A stretch of DNA of 64,000 bases from Antedon mediterranea. Lineage: Eukaryota > Echinodermata > Crinoidea > Comatulida > Antedonidae. The stretch is from assembly GCF_964355755.1 (NCBI RefSeq), contig NC_092671.1:12132501-12196500 (forward strand), in the 5' to 3' direction. Position numbers and translations under genes: made by a program. Positions 46,962-59,100 of the stretch are shown one piece after another (within the stretch, counting starts at the first letter, position 1; each line of letters starts with the position of its first letter). A model generated the notes under the pieces. That model ran no database searches and had not been told where the DNA came from. It saw nothing but the letters and a program-made list of their open reading frames with translations.

Positions 46962-49535
46962 ATGGCTAATAATATGAATGAATATGGTCAAGATGAAGTG
47001 GACTGGCTTAACTGTATATCTGCCATCGAGACAAGTCGCGGAACAGTTTTCTTCTGCGATCGCGACCTCTTGCCTTTGCGGCAGGATCTTCAAGTTGTCG
47101 GTCAATTTGGTAAGACTAAGAGTGGACAGTTGATGCGTGGCGTTGTAATGTATTCAATAACAGCATACAATCCTATGAATAAAAGAATTGAAGTTGTCGA
47201 AAATGTTAGACGTAACGAATTTTTAATGGAGGAGTTACACGCCAAACTTCCAGGTTGTGAGATTCTAAACAATTATTCATTTTTTCCAAACTGTCCGAAA
47301 CATTTTGAGAGAGGATTCACGATCGTTTTACCCTTGGATTATCCAGTTAGTAACCATGATGGAATTGTCTGTGAGTTGGCGGTCAAGTACCATCAAGCCG
47401 CCTACTTTCGCAGTGTGATACACAATAATGGGGATGTTGAACAGAAATTGATATTAATGATTGATAATAAACCAAAAGAAGTGGATGAAGAACTGATGGT
47501 CATTGAGAGAATTAACTACCACCCTGCGTTTATGCACCATACAAACCATTCCGTGTTTCATGATTATAGGATTGCTCTCGACGTCTTGTCCCGTGTAAGT
47601 GGATTATAAAATATAATACAGTTTATAAACGTACTCTTGATCTGCTATTATATTACTGTTAAGGTTGATATAGGCTAATTGTATTTTTTGAATATATTAT
47701 ATATAAATACATAACAATTAGTTTGTTTATTATATATTTCAGTGGCGATCTTGTGCCGCAGTGGATGAGTTGCTCTCCATCATGTCATCTCGTGCCAAGC
47801 ACGAATTAGCGATTGTTCGCAACAACAAAGATCTCCACCCTATTATTGCAATAGAAGGCCCCAAATTAAGAGGTACTTTACGCGATTCTTTTATAGTTTA
47901 GCATTATGGTTCATACGATATTTATAATCATGTAACATTAACATTATATAGGCAAATATGGTGAAAAAAAGTTTGTACTTTTTTCATTTTTTTGTTCTCT
48001 TCTTGTACGTTTTACCTGTTGTATTTACAGTACAGTTTACATAAAATGTCCTTTTCTTGTGTAAGATCCATGCTATTTAAATAAATGTAAAATTGAATGT
48101 GCATCATGTAACAACTTTTCGATTTGCGAAAACCTAGGATACGAGCATACTGATTCGTTTGTCGTTACATAGACCTAGAATCCATTGGTCTAGGTTCTAG
48201 ACTGTGTATTAGTAAAAGATCAATACTCTGGCCCATATGATGTTTCATACGTAGCCTATAGTACGTACATTGAAACGCCGACTGGTTGGCGAAAATAAAA
48301 AAGACATTTAATACAGACTTGAGGAAAGAATCTACCAAAACTGTGTCAAGAAATTAAGCTCATTGTCAGAACAATCATCATGCGAGTTTAACAAATGTAA
48401 AAACAATTATTATAACAATGTCAATTTTATTTCTTCAAACATGCATTACATAGGAATAGGTGCAGTGTGCAGGCGGTTGAGTTCTTCATTAGGGACAGTG
48501 TATTTGAATTCGATTCCTGTTTGTGTACAACACCTTAAGAAATCGTTCGACGCCCAACCTCAGTTGATTCGTGGTGCATTCCATGCTGTCAGTAATTACA
48601 TATTGGGGCTGGAGCTTTCTACAAAAGCAAAGAATTCACCTGTTTTTGTAGATAGGTATGTCACCAATATATTAACTTGAAATTATGTGAATTATAATAA
48701 AACATTAGCATGAGAACACAACAGCTTTGTGTTCATATACTAAATAAAGGTTGATTCGTTTATCATTTGCATCGATTTTGGCATTTGTAGTGGCCTATTT
48801 TGTTTATGTAAAAATTATAATATATTATTTTTTATATATTAATATATTATTATTATATAAAATTGGTTTAGGTACTGGAACAGCACTGTTGCACATTGTA
48901 TTGTTAATGAAGTTGGAGATGGAATTGGAAACTTACCACCTAAGAACCACATGGTGTATGACTGGCCAACTCATCTACCGGAACCTACTTCGGTTGTTCT
49001 TGTGAGCTGCAAGAAGAAACTAAGACAAATGAAGAATAGTGGTCCCAAGAGAGGAAAAACTACGTATGAAAATATGTAAGTTAAATAAAGTTTAAAACGG
49101 TATTTCATATTCAGTGACTTGAGATACGATACAAAATCAGTGATCCAATACAAAATAAACTGTCTTACCTTTTCTTTATTCAGTGGAGAATTGATTTATA
49201 TATCGGGTTTTTTCTTTGTTTTACTTTGATCTAGGGTTTTTGAAACTTTTCGGCGAATGAGAAACGAGTCTTGGATTGAAATCGACTTTGCTAAACAACA
49301 ATGTACGAATACTACCGACGTAGTCTCACACATTATCGATAAACTCCAAGAAAAAAACTTGTTCTCTATTAAATTGCCAACATCACTCTGCCCTAGCACT
49401 GTGCTTCATCCAGAAATACCCCATGATACCATTGCTTTTGAGACATCCTTACCAGCAAAACATCTACAAGTAACATACGATGGAATGCAACATTTTGCAT
49501 TTCTAAGCTGCTCGTGCCCAAGTATCCCGTCATAA
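46962..49535 (+). CDS. CMPK2: CMPK2-like nucleotide kinase homologue, copy 2 (probable pseudokinase)
   Basis: Five coding exons: 46962-47594, 47743-47872, 48454-48655, 48872-49075, 49235-49535; all GT/AG with matching phases, 489 codons plus stop. Very similar to copy 1 in all exons. The P-loop region reads IEGPKLRGIG at exactly the place where CMPK2 has GLDATGKT: both glycines remain but Lys and Thr do not. The acceptor choice at 48454 gives the same spacing as human CMPK2; the alternative at 48460 drops two residues and also lacks Lys. DRYWNST, YDWPTHLPEPTSVV and the C-terminal helix region are conserved. Compared with copy 1 it has five extra residues before RGKTTYE and a longer C-terminus of about 40 residues, ending CSCPSIPS. 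Transposon-free introns. Confidence 0.86.
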
Positions 49536-50143
49536 AAGTTCAATTTCAAAACTTTGAACCCGGATAATTCAACGATTTGTTCCCACTAATCAGTTTTTGT
49601 ACGACGTTGGCGTTTTATAGATTTACATCTTCATGACTACAGAACATATACAATTTAGTTTGTTTATTTGTTATAATAAATGAAAATAGATGCATAAAAC
49701 GCACAAAGGATGGGTTTATTTATCAAATCTAGGCATATATTTTCCGACACAAGACAAGACAAGATACTGTATGTGTTATTATTACTTTTTAATTTACCGA
49801 TTGGCGTCCAATACCGAATAATTTTCGAAGTCTAATCAATTACTCCAATCAAAGTACCATTTTATTATTGTTATCTATCAGAGAAATCTTTATCTATTGT
49901 AAATATTTTGAGCTTATTTCAAAGTAAAATCATACTTGTATTACTATTAATTACTATTATTATTAATTATTATCTAAACTATGTATACTCATGATTAAGG
50001 CTTACTACTTGAACGCAGGGGCGTAAGTGCAACGCAATTTGACCAATCATGATGTATCACCCTTGTCAACTATTGAATACAAACGTTATCAAAAATAAGG
50101 TTTCTTGTAACATTGCTACCTTAATCCATTCCATTCCAGTTTG

Positions 50144-53100
50144 TCAAAGCATGGTCTCGTTGATAAACTGAAAAATGAAAGACGAAATGAATACATTTTC
50201 TTTAAAAGTCACAATACAAGATAAACTGTATTTTAGACCGTATTATAAAATGTTTTACTTGAAAATGTAAATGAGCCTCTATGCATATAAAAAAAGTCGT
50301 GAGCCACGAAACAAGTCATAGACAGAAAGAAATTAAAATTATTATATTATGATTAGTTATTATTAATAATGATTATTTTTGTGTTTACTTTTTCGCACTG
50401 TTTCCATTCACACTTACCTCGTCCAATTTAAATGTTGATTCTTTGCCATTTGCTGAATGCTTCTGGAATGTTTCTAAAATGTCAACGCAACAATAATCTT
50501 TATTATCATTACTCTTTTGTCATTTCTAAACATTTTCTCATATACGTTTCTTATATCATCAAATAGATCAAACCATATACTAGGTTAACAATAATGTAAC
50601 GTCCGAAACATTAATCCTTTGGCAGATGTCTTCTGGTTCTCGTCCATTATCCCTACAATTTTGTCTAGGCTTATGTACGTCATACTACTCTCATACAAAA
50701 GGGACATTTACATAACAATAAAAGCAAATTATTTCTTACCATTCAAATGCCTGAGCTTTATTACGCATTGAATAAAGTCATCAATACCTATGGTTTTTGG
50801 ACCGAATCTAACAACCATCGCACTGACTAAACGGGTGCTCAGACGAAATCCTTTAAAAAAAAATGTTTACATCAAAAATCCTCCATTATATTTAATGTCT
50901 AACATCTGGTGAAAGGAACGAGGGAATAGTATCTACAGTGGGAAAGCCACTTCGCGTTTTGACCGTTAAATCGTGTAAAATCGACTTACTTCCGCATTGA
51001 CGATTTTGAAGCGCCAAATATCGTTGAAAACTGAAACCACGATTTTTCGTCGCCTAGCAAATAAGTGCTGTTTTATTTTAAGCTCTCATGAATATTTAAG
51101 AACCGCCCAACATTACCTATTATGGTAAAATCATTTCCTAATAAGTATAATTGAATAACCAATCGGTTTCCTTCAAAGAAACCGAAGCTAATACAATACA
51201 TTCGGCGACTGAAGTCGGGACTCGTGAAATTTATAAATGTGGTACGATTTGACTACTGTTTTGTTGTCCATTTTCTGAATAGTCGGAGGTGCATCCCAAC
51301 AAATTAAAAAGATTATAATCAATTGTTTTATCAAGAATAATATTAGTTTAATCGAGTATGATATATTTCTATCCTGTTCAAAATTTGTTGGTGTATTCTC
51401 AGGCCTCGAAAGGTAGGTACATTTTCTAGCTGTGAGCGTGGTTTCGGCAACGCGAGACACGTGTGTTAGTATAGGCGATAGCGAGACGTGTGTTGTACAC
51501 TGTGTTGATGCTGATCCGATAGTCGTTAAGTTGTACTGATTACGAGTATCATTGGTCCTGGCCGGCCTGGCCTGGTGATCTGATCCCCCCAAAAAAATAC
51601 TTTTTTTCAATCAGTATTAATATTATTATTTAATTTTTCATTTATTATTTGATTTATTAGGCTCAATAGATGCCTAGCTAGGTTACTAGTAGGCCTAGAT
51701 TATATAAATAATAATAGCAAATACTGTAATAATTAATTAATAAAATACAGCTTCCATTTGACATTAACATTTTTTTTTTAAATAATATTTATTTTCAGGA
51801 ATCGTTGATGATGCAGAGTTCTTTGTCTTTGTGACTTCAAACTGAGAGTGAAGTGGATAAAAAGATGACACCGGTACCTACCGACATTGTCATACCCAAA
51901 CTATAATTTAATTATTTAAAACAAAATGTTGAATTACAAATATATGTATGTTGCAGAGGATTTAGATGAATTACAATACAAATATTTATGTTGAATGCAA
52001 ACCTACTACACTATACTCTGTAAATTATGTTATTGTCATGTGGTAGACCTTAAAAATTGAATATTTATTGTATGTTAGGCCTATTTTATATTTTATTAAT
52101 ACTGTATTTTAATATTACTATTAATTTATATTATACAGTACTAGTTTGTACATGTTTTTACCCAAAAAAAATGAATAAATAATTTGTTATTCAATCTAAT
52201 TGCTTGTTTGTTCATCAATAACAAAACAATTGTAAGCAAGTATATAACAGTTCTTGTTAGCCGCTTATTTCAGGTCATATTATTAATATTAGCTAGGCCC
52301 GACGCGCTCGATCACAACGTCACTAAGTGACTTTCCGCCCCTGGAACAATCGCTCGCTAATAGGGCTAGGCCTCGGACTCGTATAAAAGCTATTATAATA
52401 GTTATGATAAATATTCCTCAACTAAAATGTATACTGTGATAAATAAACAAGTAATAATATACGTTGTATTGGAATGTATTTATTTATATGAATTCTTATA
52501 CGCGGACAATTATAAACATCGCGTATATCGTTCGCTATAAATAAATTCATAAACACGATGACGATGTGTTTACAAAATGGCGGTTTCGCTAGTTTTCGAT
52601 GGAACAAATAGTGGTACCTTTAGTTTGAATAGTCGGAGCTGCATCCCAACCACCGAATTTTGTATCTTAATATCGTATTCTGTAGATTATTAATTTTTCT
52701 AACAGGGATTTTAAATTCAGGACTGTTCAATTTTTCTAAATATTTTATTTTAACGATTTTCTAGGGTACAATTTCGGAAAAAAGACATTGGTTGATTTTG
52801 CCGTTAAATTACAGATTATCGTTTTGTTCAAATACATTTAATTTTACATGACAATATATTAAAACCATTTATGAATTTATTTCACTAACAATATTTTTCC
52901 GATAATCAGCTAAATTTACAAATATTGTGTTTTTCCAACACCCTAAAATTTAGCAATTTTGAACTAAATTAGAAAAGTAGGGCGCCCTCTCCGAGTCGAA
53001 ATTTGACACGATTTGTCGACTGGCTGTCCCACTGTCTACAGTACAGTCAACATCTTAGGGGAAACCCCTTTCAGAGGACACCTTGTCATGAGGTAATTTC

Positions 53101-56100
53101 CCGATCGTCAAAACGGTACTGGGTTTGGTCAACTACCGTTTTGGCTCCCAATCTGTCATCTATTCATAGAAGCACTAATGAAGAAAGTATATCCGTGGTC
53201 ACTATAGAATGGTCCCGGGACATGACTATACTTCGGCTTTAGTTGATAGAAGTTTTAAACCCCTTCATAGAGGTTGTACTATATTACAACATTTTTGTGA
53301 ATTTTCAGCGATGGTACGGTTAGGCTGAACAATTTAGTTTGAACAATAGTTATAGATGTTATCCACAATGTATTGGTAAGCTACAATTCAAAAATCCATT
53401 AAAAAAAAAGTTTAATATTAAGTCAGTACGGTAATAGAAACTTCTTACCAACTTCTTCAAGAGCTGGTTGTAATTCTACTACATTGACATTTTCACTGTC
53501 ATCTTTATCATACTTTTTGAAGATATCCTAAAGAGTGAGAATAAAAAAAATATCATATGCCTAGAACCGACTCGCAGATGACTATACGGTATCAACAAAC
53601 TAGCGTGGAGACGTTGTCCGAGAGAAAGACTGACCTAAATATTGAACTAGGACGGCTAAATGAAGCAGTGGGTAGGATTTGAATTTGGTCTAAACAATTG
53701 TTTAGTCAGATGCACACATCAACGCAAGCCTCACGACTCGAGAGCATCATCATCCATTGATTAGTCAACCCACTTGCGTTGAACTTTATGTCCCTGCCTG
53801 CGTGGAACTTTATGTCCCTGCCTGCGTGGCACTTTACGTTCCTCCCTGCGTGGCACTGTACGTCCCTCCTTGCGTTGCACTTTACGTCCTTCCTCTAGTT
53901 GCGTCCTACTATTTGCTATACTTTGTAAATGGTACTATATAAAAATTATTATTTTTTTTTTTTTTTTTATTTATTTAATTAATTACCAACAATTCCTTTA
54001 ATTCCATCCACACAGAGAAGAATTCGTCGAAGTCCAGCATACCCACGTTCTGAGAAATTTTTGTCAAAGATCATGAGTTATTCATAATGTTTCATATTTA
54101 ACTTCTTGTTAATTAATGTGAGGAGGAAAAATGATGTTTTTGTATCAATGTAACCCACACAACCCATCCGGTCCGGTATCATATTTATTCCTTTTAGTGA
54201 AATATAAAAAAGGGGCCACTAGGGAAATTCCGACAACTATCGCAAAAGGTCGTGTCTCCCAACTTAAAAAAATACAAATGGCAAAATGAATTATTTAGAT
54301 TACAAGATTAGATTACAAGAAGAAGGTCTACATTATGTAAAACAATGTTTGATCTTGCTTTGCGTTCTAGTGGAAAAATGAAAGTTCTCGTGACGTAAAA
54401 ACACACATTCTTCCTCCTCCAAGAAAAAAAATAAATATCGTTTAACTGTCCATTTCTGGATTGGTCATCCAGACATAGAACTCTTGTTTTTAAGATTAGG
54501 AGTCCAGCAGCTTAAACAAGAATTGCACAGATCCATGCAACTATACTCCAAAGCAATAATACATCTTAATGTAAATGGTAAAGGATACACTTCTGAGCGC
54601 CACTATGCTTCTGCAAGTTCCCAGGCTAAACTTGGATGAATCTAGAACTGAAAAATAAATATTCCATAACCTACGGTACTCATTTAAAATTCAATTAGAA
54701 TTTCACGATTCCATCTACTTAATAATATTTAAAAGTCTCCAATATCAGATATAGTGTCACTAAAACAATTTCTTCAATTACACTAACAAATCTAAATATG
54801 ATGCTGCTACAAAACATACAGTACGACATCATTATTATCATGTTGACAGTCAGGGTAAAACATACGTGCGCTATTAAAATCCCACCTATTAACAAATCTT
54901 ATTTCAAGAAGCTTTCTTTCAATTAATACTGTATAATATGAGTTTAAGCAAAGGTAGTTCACCCAATTTTTTGTGGAACTTTTTTTCACGTACTGATCGG
55001 AATTGATAGGAATTTATGCCATCGCTATTACTGTTGACTAAAAATCTGTGTTCAAAAATCAACCTGTATAGTGCGCGTCTTATAAAACATATCACCCTGT
55101 CCAACATTGGAGTAGTAGCTTCCTGGTCTAGCCTTCGAAAATAGTGGAAACAATGATCAATTGAATAAACGTTTACTTTAGAGCAGTACCGATAGGTGTG
55201 TTGTAAAACGTAATACTTTGTATTCGTTGAAAGTTCCATTCTCTGTTACGTCTCATTAAATAGTGAAGTAACTCATGAATATTATGATTAAACATGTTTA
55301 TACTAATTTAAAGTACCAACCCGTTTTGAAAGCAGAAGTCAAACATTCTTGAAGTTCAAAAGGATCAATTAATTCCTTAAAAATATGAAAACATTTTGTT
55401 TAAACAGATCAATCAAATTACCTCAATTAAAAAGGAAATAGCTGATATACATGTATACGTCGTTAAAATGTGATCCATCATTATGGGTAATCAAAAATAA
55501 ATACTATTATCTTAATTATAACACGTATTATATCCAGTTATATTATCATCAATTACATAACTCACAACATTTCTAGTTACTTCAGTTAAACTATTATTAT
55601 TACAATTACTTTAGTATATAATTATTATTATAACTCGCATCTTTTCCAGCTCTCTCGATTATACTATCATAACTCGCATACATTCCAGTTATTTCAGTTA
55701 ATACAATTATGATTACAGCTCACATTTCCAATTATATCATTACAGTATAATGATAACTCACATCTTTTCCAGCAATATCGTTGTAAACTGTTTCAAATTT
55801 ACTCTTCATAGCCTGTTCTTGTTCTAACTCTTCATCCGTCTTTTGCTGAAAGTGTATATAAAAGAGTAATTTGAAAAACGTTCAATTCAAAACTTAAATT
55901 CAGTGTAGTAGTACGTCCTGACAATTTCTTTTTATCTATGCCTGAAATAAAGTTAGAGTTAGATAGAAAAAACAAGTTACCTGAACGGTATCGAAACATT
56001 ATAATATAGGCCTATGATGTTTTTGTATACTGTACCTGTTTCGTAGTCACGATGACACCGGTTTGTTGATCCATCTCGCTGAAAGAACAAATACTTGCCT

Positions 56101-59100
56101 AATAATGCAAAGTTTGCGGTACATCAAGTATGTATAGTTCTGAAAAGTTTTTAATCGTTTTTTCAGTACTATTGACGTTGATTTGATTTGATTTATTCAA
56201 TATCGGCTCATTACAATAGAATACATAAAAATACAAAATGAAACAAAAAGCCAGGATTGTCAAAAGCGAACCCAATCACTGACGTTGCTTACCGCTAACG
56301 TTTATTATATTGATTTTCGCCATGCAAACCTTCCAACAATATAATAGTTAATTGAATTTGGTACATTCTTATGATAATACAGCATTAATAGAGAATAAGA
56401 CCAGTATGAAAATGTGTCTTCTGTTATCACAAGATTAGATTACGTACACAATTACAATAAAAAAAACAATAAGATTCGTCATCGAAATAGTAAATATTTA
56501 CATTATTACTTGCTTTGTTTGTTTGTATTGTCAAGTTATTGTCTCCTGATTTTAACTAGCTATATACCAACATGTCTATTGATTTTCAGGATATATTTGG
56601 TGACTCATTTTGCCAAATAGTTCGCTTAGTATACATGAGAGCTTAATATCTATGTTTAGTGTTTAACCAAAGACGATAAATACCATTCTTCCGGAACTCA
56701 AAAACTCACCTAGCATTAAATTTCTTCAAAGAGAAGATTCTCAAAAGATATTCTCCTACTTCGTTTGGCTTGAAAGTTGAAGGTATAATGCAATATTCTC
56801 CTTTTGGCAGTTTGAATCGATCACAGATCTCTCTTGAATTTATGAACTGATATGAACGAGCAGTTGTTTGGTGATACAGAAAGAAGTCTTTTGGCAACTT
56901 TTCAAACTGTTTGAACTCGTCGTCTATCTGAAAATTCAATAAGCAAAATTGCCATAACATTACTCTACCCTTTATGTTACTGTTTGTCCCGTGTATTTTT
57001 AAAGTTTGAAAAATATTAATCATATTGAAGATTTAAAAGGAGCTAATCATTATCGATCTATAATTTCCTCCCTGTTTCATAATTTTTATTGTGCCACACG
57101 ATTTTGTTGAAAGTAAGCATTTTCATATCAGTAGGAGAATAGTTCAAATTACACAGTCTTTTGTACACAACTTTTGAAAATAAAAAGGCATTTTTAAATA
57201 ATTAAGAAAAATAAACAGTTTGGTATAAATATCTTTTTTTACATTCAATTTAGAAAGACTTAATTCTTGATTTGTATAAAAAAATATTATTTATGAAACA
57301 TACAATTGTTGCCGATTCTCCTTCTTAATCAGATCATAGGCAAATACGATATGATACAGCATGTATCCCTTATCGTAGACCCTCAACCTAACGCTTAACG
57401 CTATACAGACATACGTGATAAACATACAATTATGTATTTAAAGATCTTCCATATAATATGATACAGGGCAGGCAATCTGATTCCCGCATACTATCATATG
57501 AATAATTGGTAATACAGCAGCTCATTCATATCACATGTAGTGCCTTTACCAAATATCTGAGATATTGTCATGTGTTAAGAATCGTAATTTTCACCTCGTA
57601 GATGGAAAATCCAATGGTCAGGTTCTTGTCTCCCTTGCTCTTAAGTCTGCGAAAATTTTTCTGCATCAAACAAACAACTAATGTACATTCTTCTTCATCG
57701 TCATCATCTTCCTCCAATTTCACTCGAAATTGAGGGTTTGTGTGAAAAGTGTCTAAATGTCGAAAATTGTATCATTATTAATCACCTGTTCGTAATTCAA
57801 AGTTACGTGTATCGTCCCAGGGGAGAACAACCATGAGTTGATCTGGGCCTCTGTGGTTAAAGATTTATTGTCCCGCAAATAATTTATAAAATCAAACTCT
57901 GAATAGGCAATTTTGCAGTATTAATGAAGTTATTCACTTCCATAAGAAAAAAAAACAAAAACAAAATATGATTTTACTGCTAAATTTAACCAAAAATTCA
58001 TTGTCTGACAGACAATTTTACTATTTTTTCCTTTAAATTATAGTTTTGTCAGGTAATAAATTATTTTTTTTTGACACAATTTTTGGTCAAAGTAAATAAC
58101 TATTGTGTGACATTAAAATAGCACATCACACAAACAAAATTTAAAAAAAAAAATTTTCAGAGGAAAAATATTATTATTATTAATTATATACGTGCTATGC
58201 TTATTGGTCTTGTTTCTAAGGTTTACAACCTGGGAAATTCCTGCATCCTCCAGCGGTAGAACCCTTCACCCAGCTGTGTTGGATAAGACTCATTTCATAA
58301 GACCTCGTGCTTGGTTCTGTGATTTCCGGTGAAAGGCTACACATTTCGAGTTTGGAGAATTTTTTGGTGAAATCGTCAAACGACATCCTAAATACACAAA
58401 ATTATCATTACGTTATTTAGTATTTAATCTCAAACAGCAAGACAACAAAATATTCTTAACCTTTAATAATCGTGAAAATTAAGCTATTCATTACATGACT
58501 TATGAAACGCTAAAATCCCTGTTCAAAGATCCAACCCCAGCATTTACCAGAATTCCCCATCATCTGAAAAATCCAGACCAAGTTGTTTCTTTTCCTCCGT
58601 AGTTACCAACGACCACTCGGCGGATCTGCAGTCAGAGAGATAAGTTTAAAGTAAAATCGGTTATAAAAGCAAGTAATGTATTTTTTTGGGTTTTTATATT
58701 TTATAAAGATAAATATTTTCTGGTTCTTTTATTCACAAATTCACAAATAAAAACACATAGATTAATCAAATTGGCCATAGTAATAAGATTAGAATACAAA
58801 AAGTACAAAGAAGGCCTATTTAAAAATATAGTTTGTTATAATTAATGTGTTATGCTGTTCGACAGTCGACTAGTAGCCCAAGTACTGGAATAATTTATTT
58901 GAATAAATTCCGAATTAAGTACATTCGTACACTCTGATTAGTGCGTGGTAATATTACTTACTTATCGCTCCAGGCACCTGTCCATTCACTTTCATTTCCA
59001 TAGGGATTGCGGATCCTGACAAGACTGACGTCTAACTGACCAGAGCCTGTTTTAGCATTGATCTGAAAAAAGATAATCAAGTTTAAAAAGTTCTGTTCTG

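Noticed and set aside
51188-51610. 140-codon minus frame in a calpain intron as a nested gene
   Set aside because: No recognisable domain; overlaps a short direct repeat; hydrophobic stretch alone is weak evidence.
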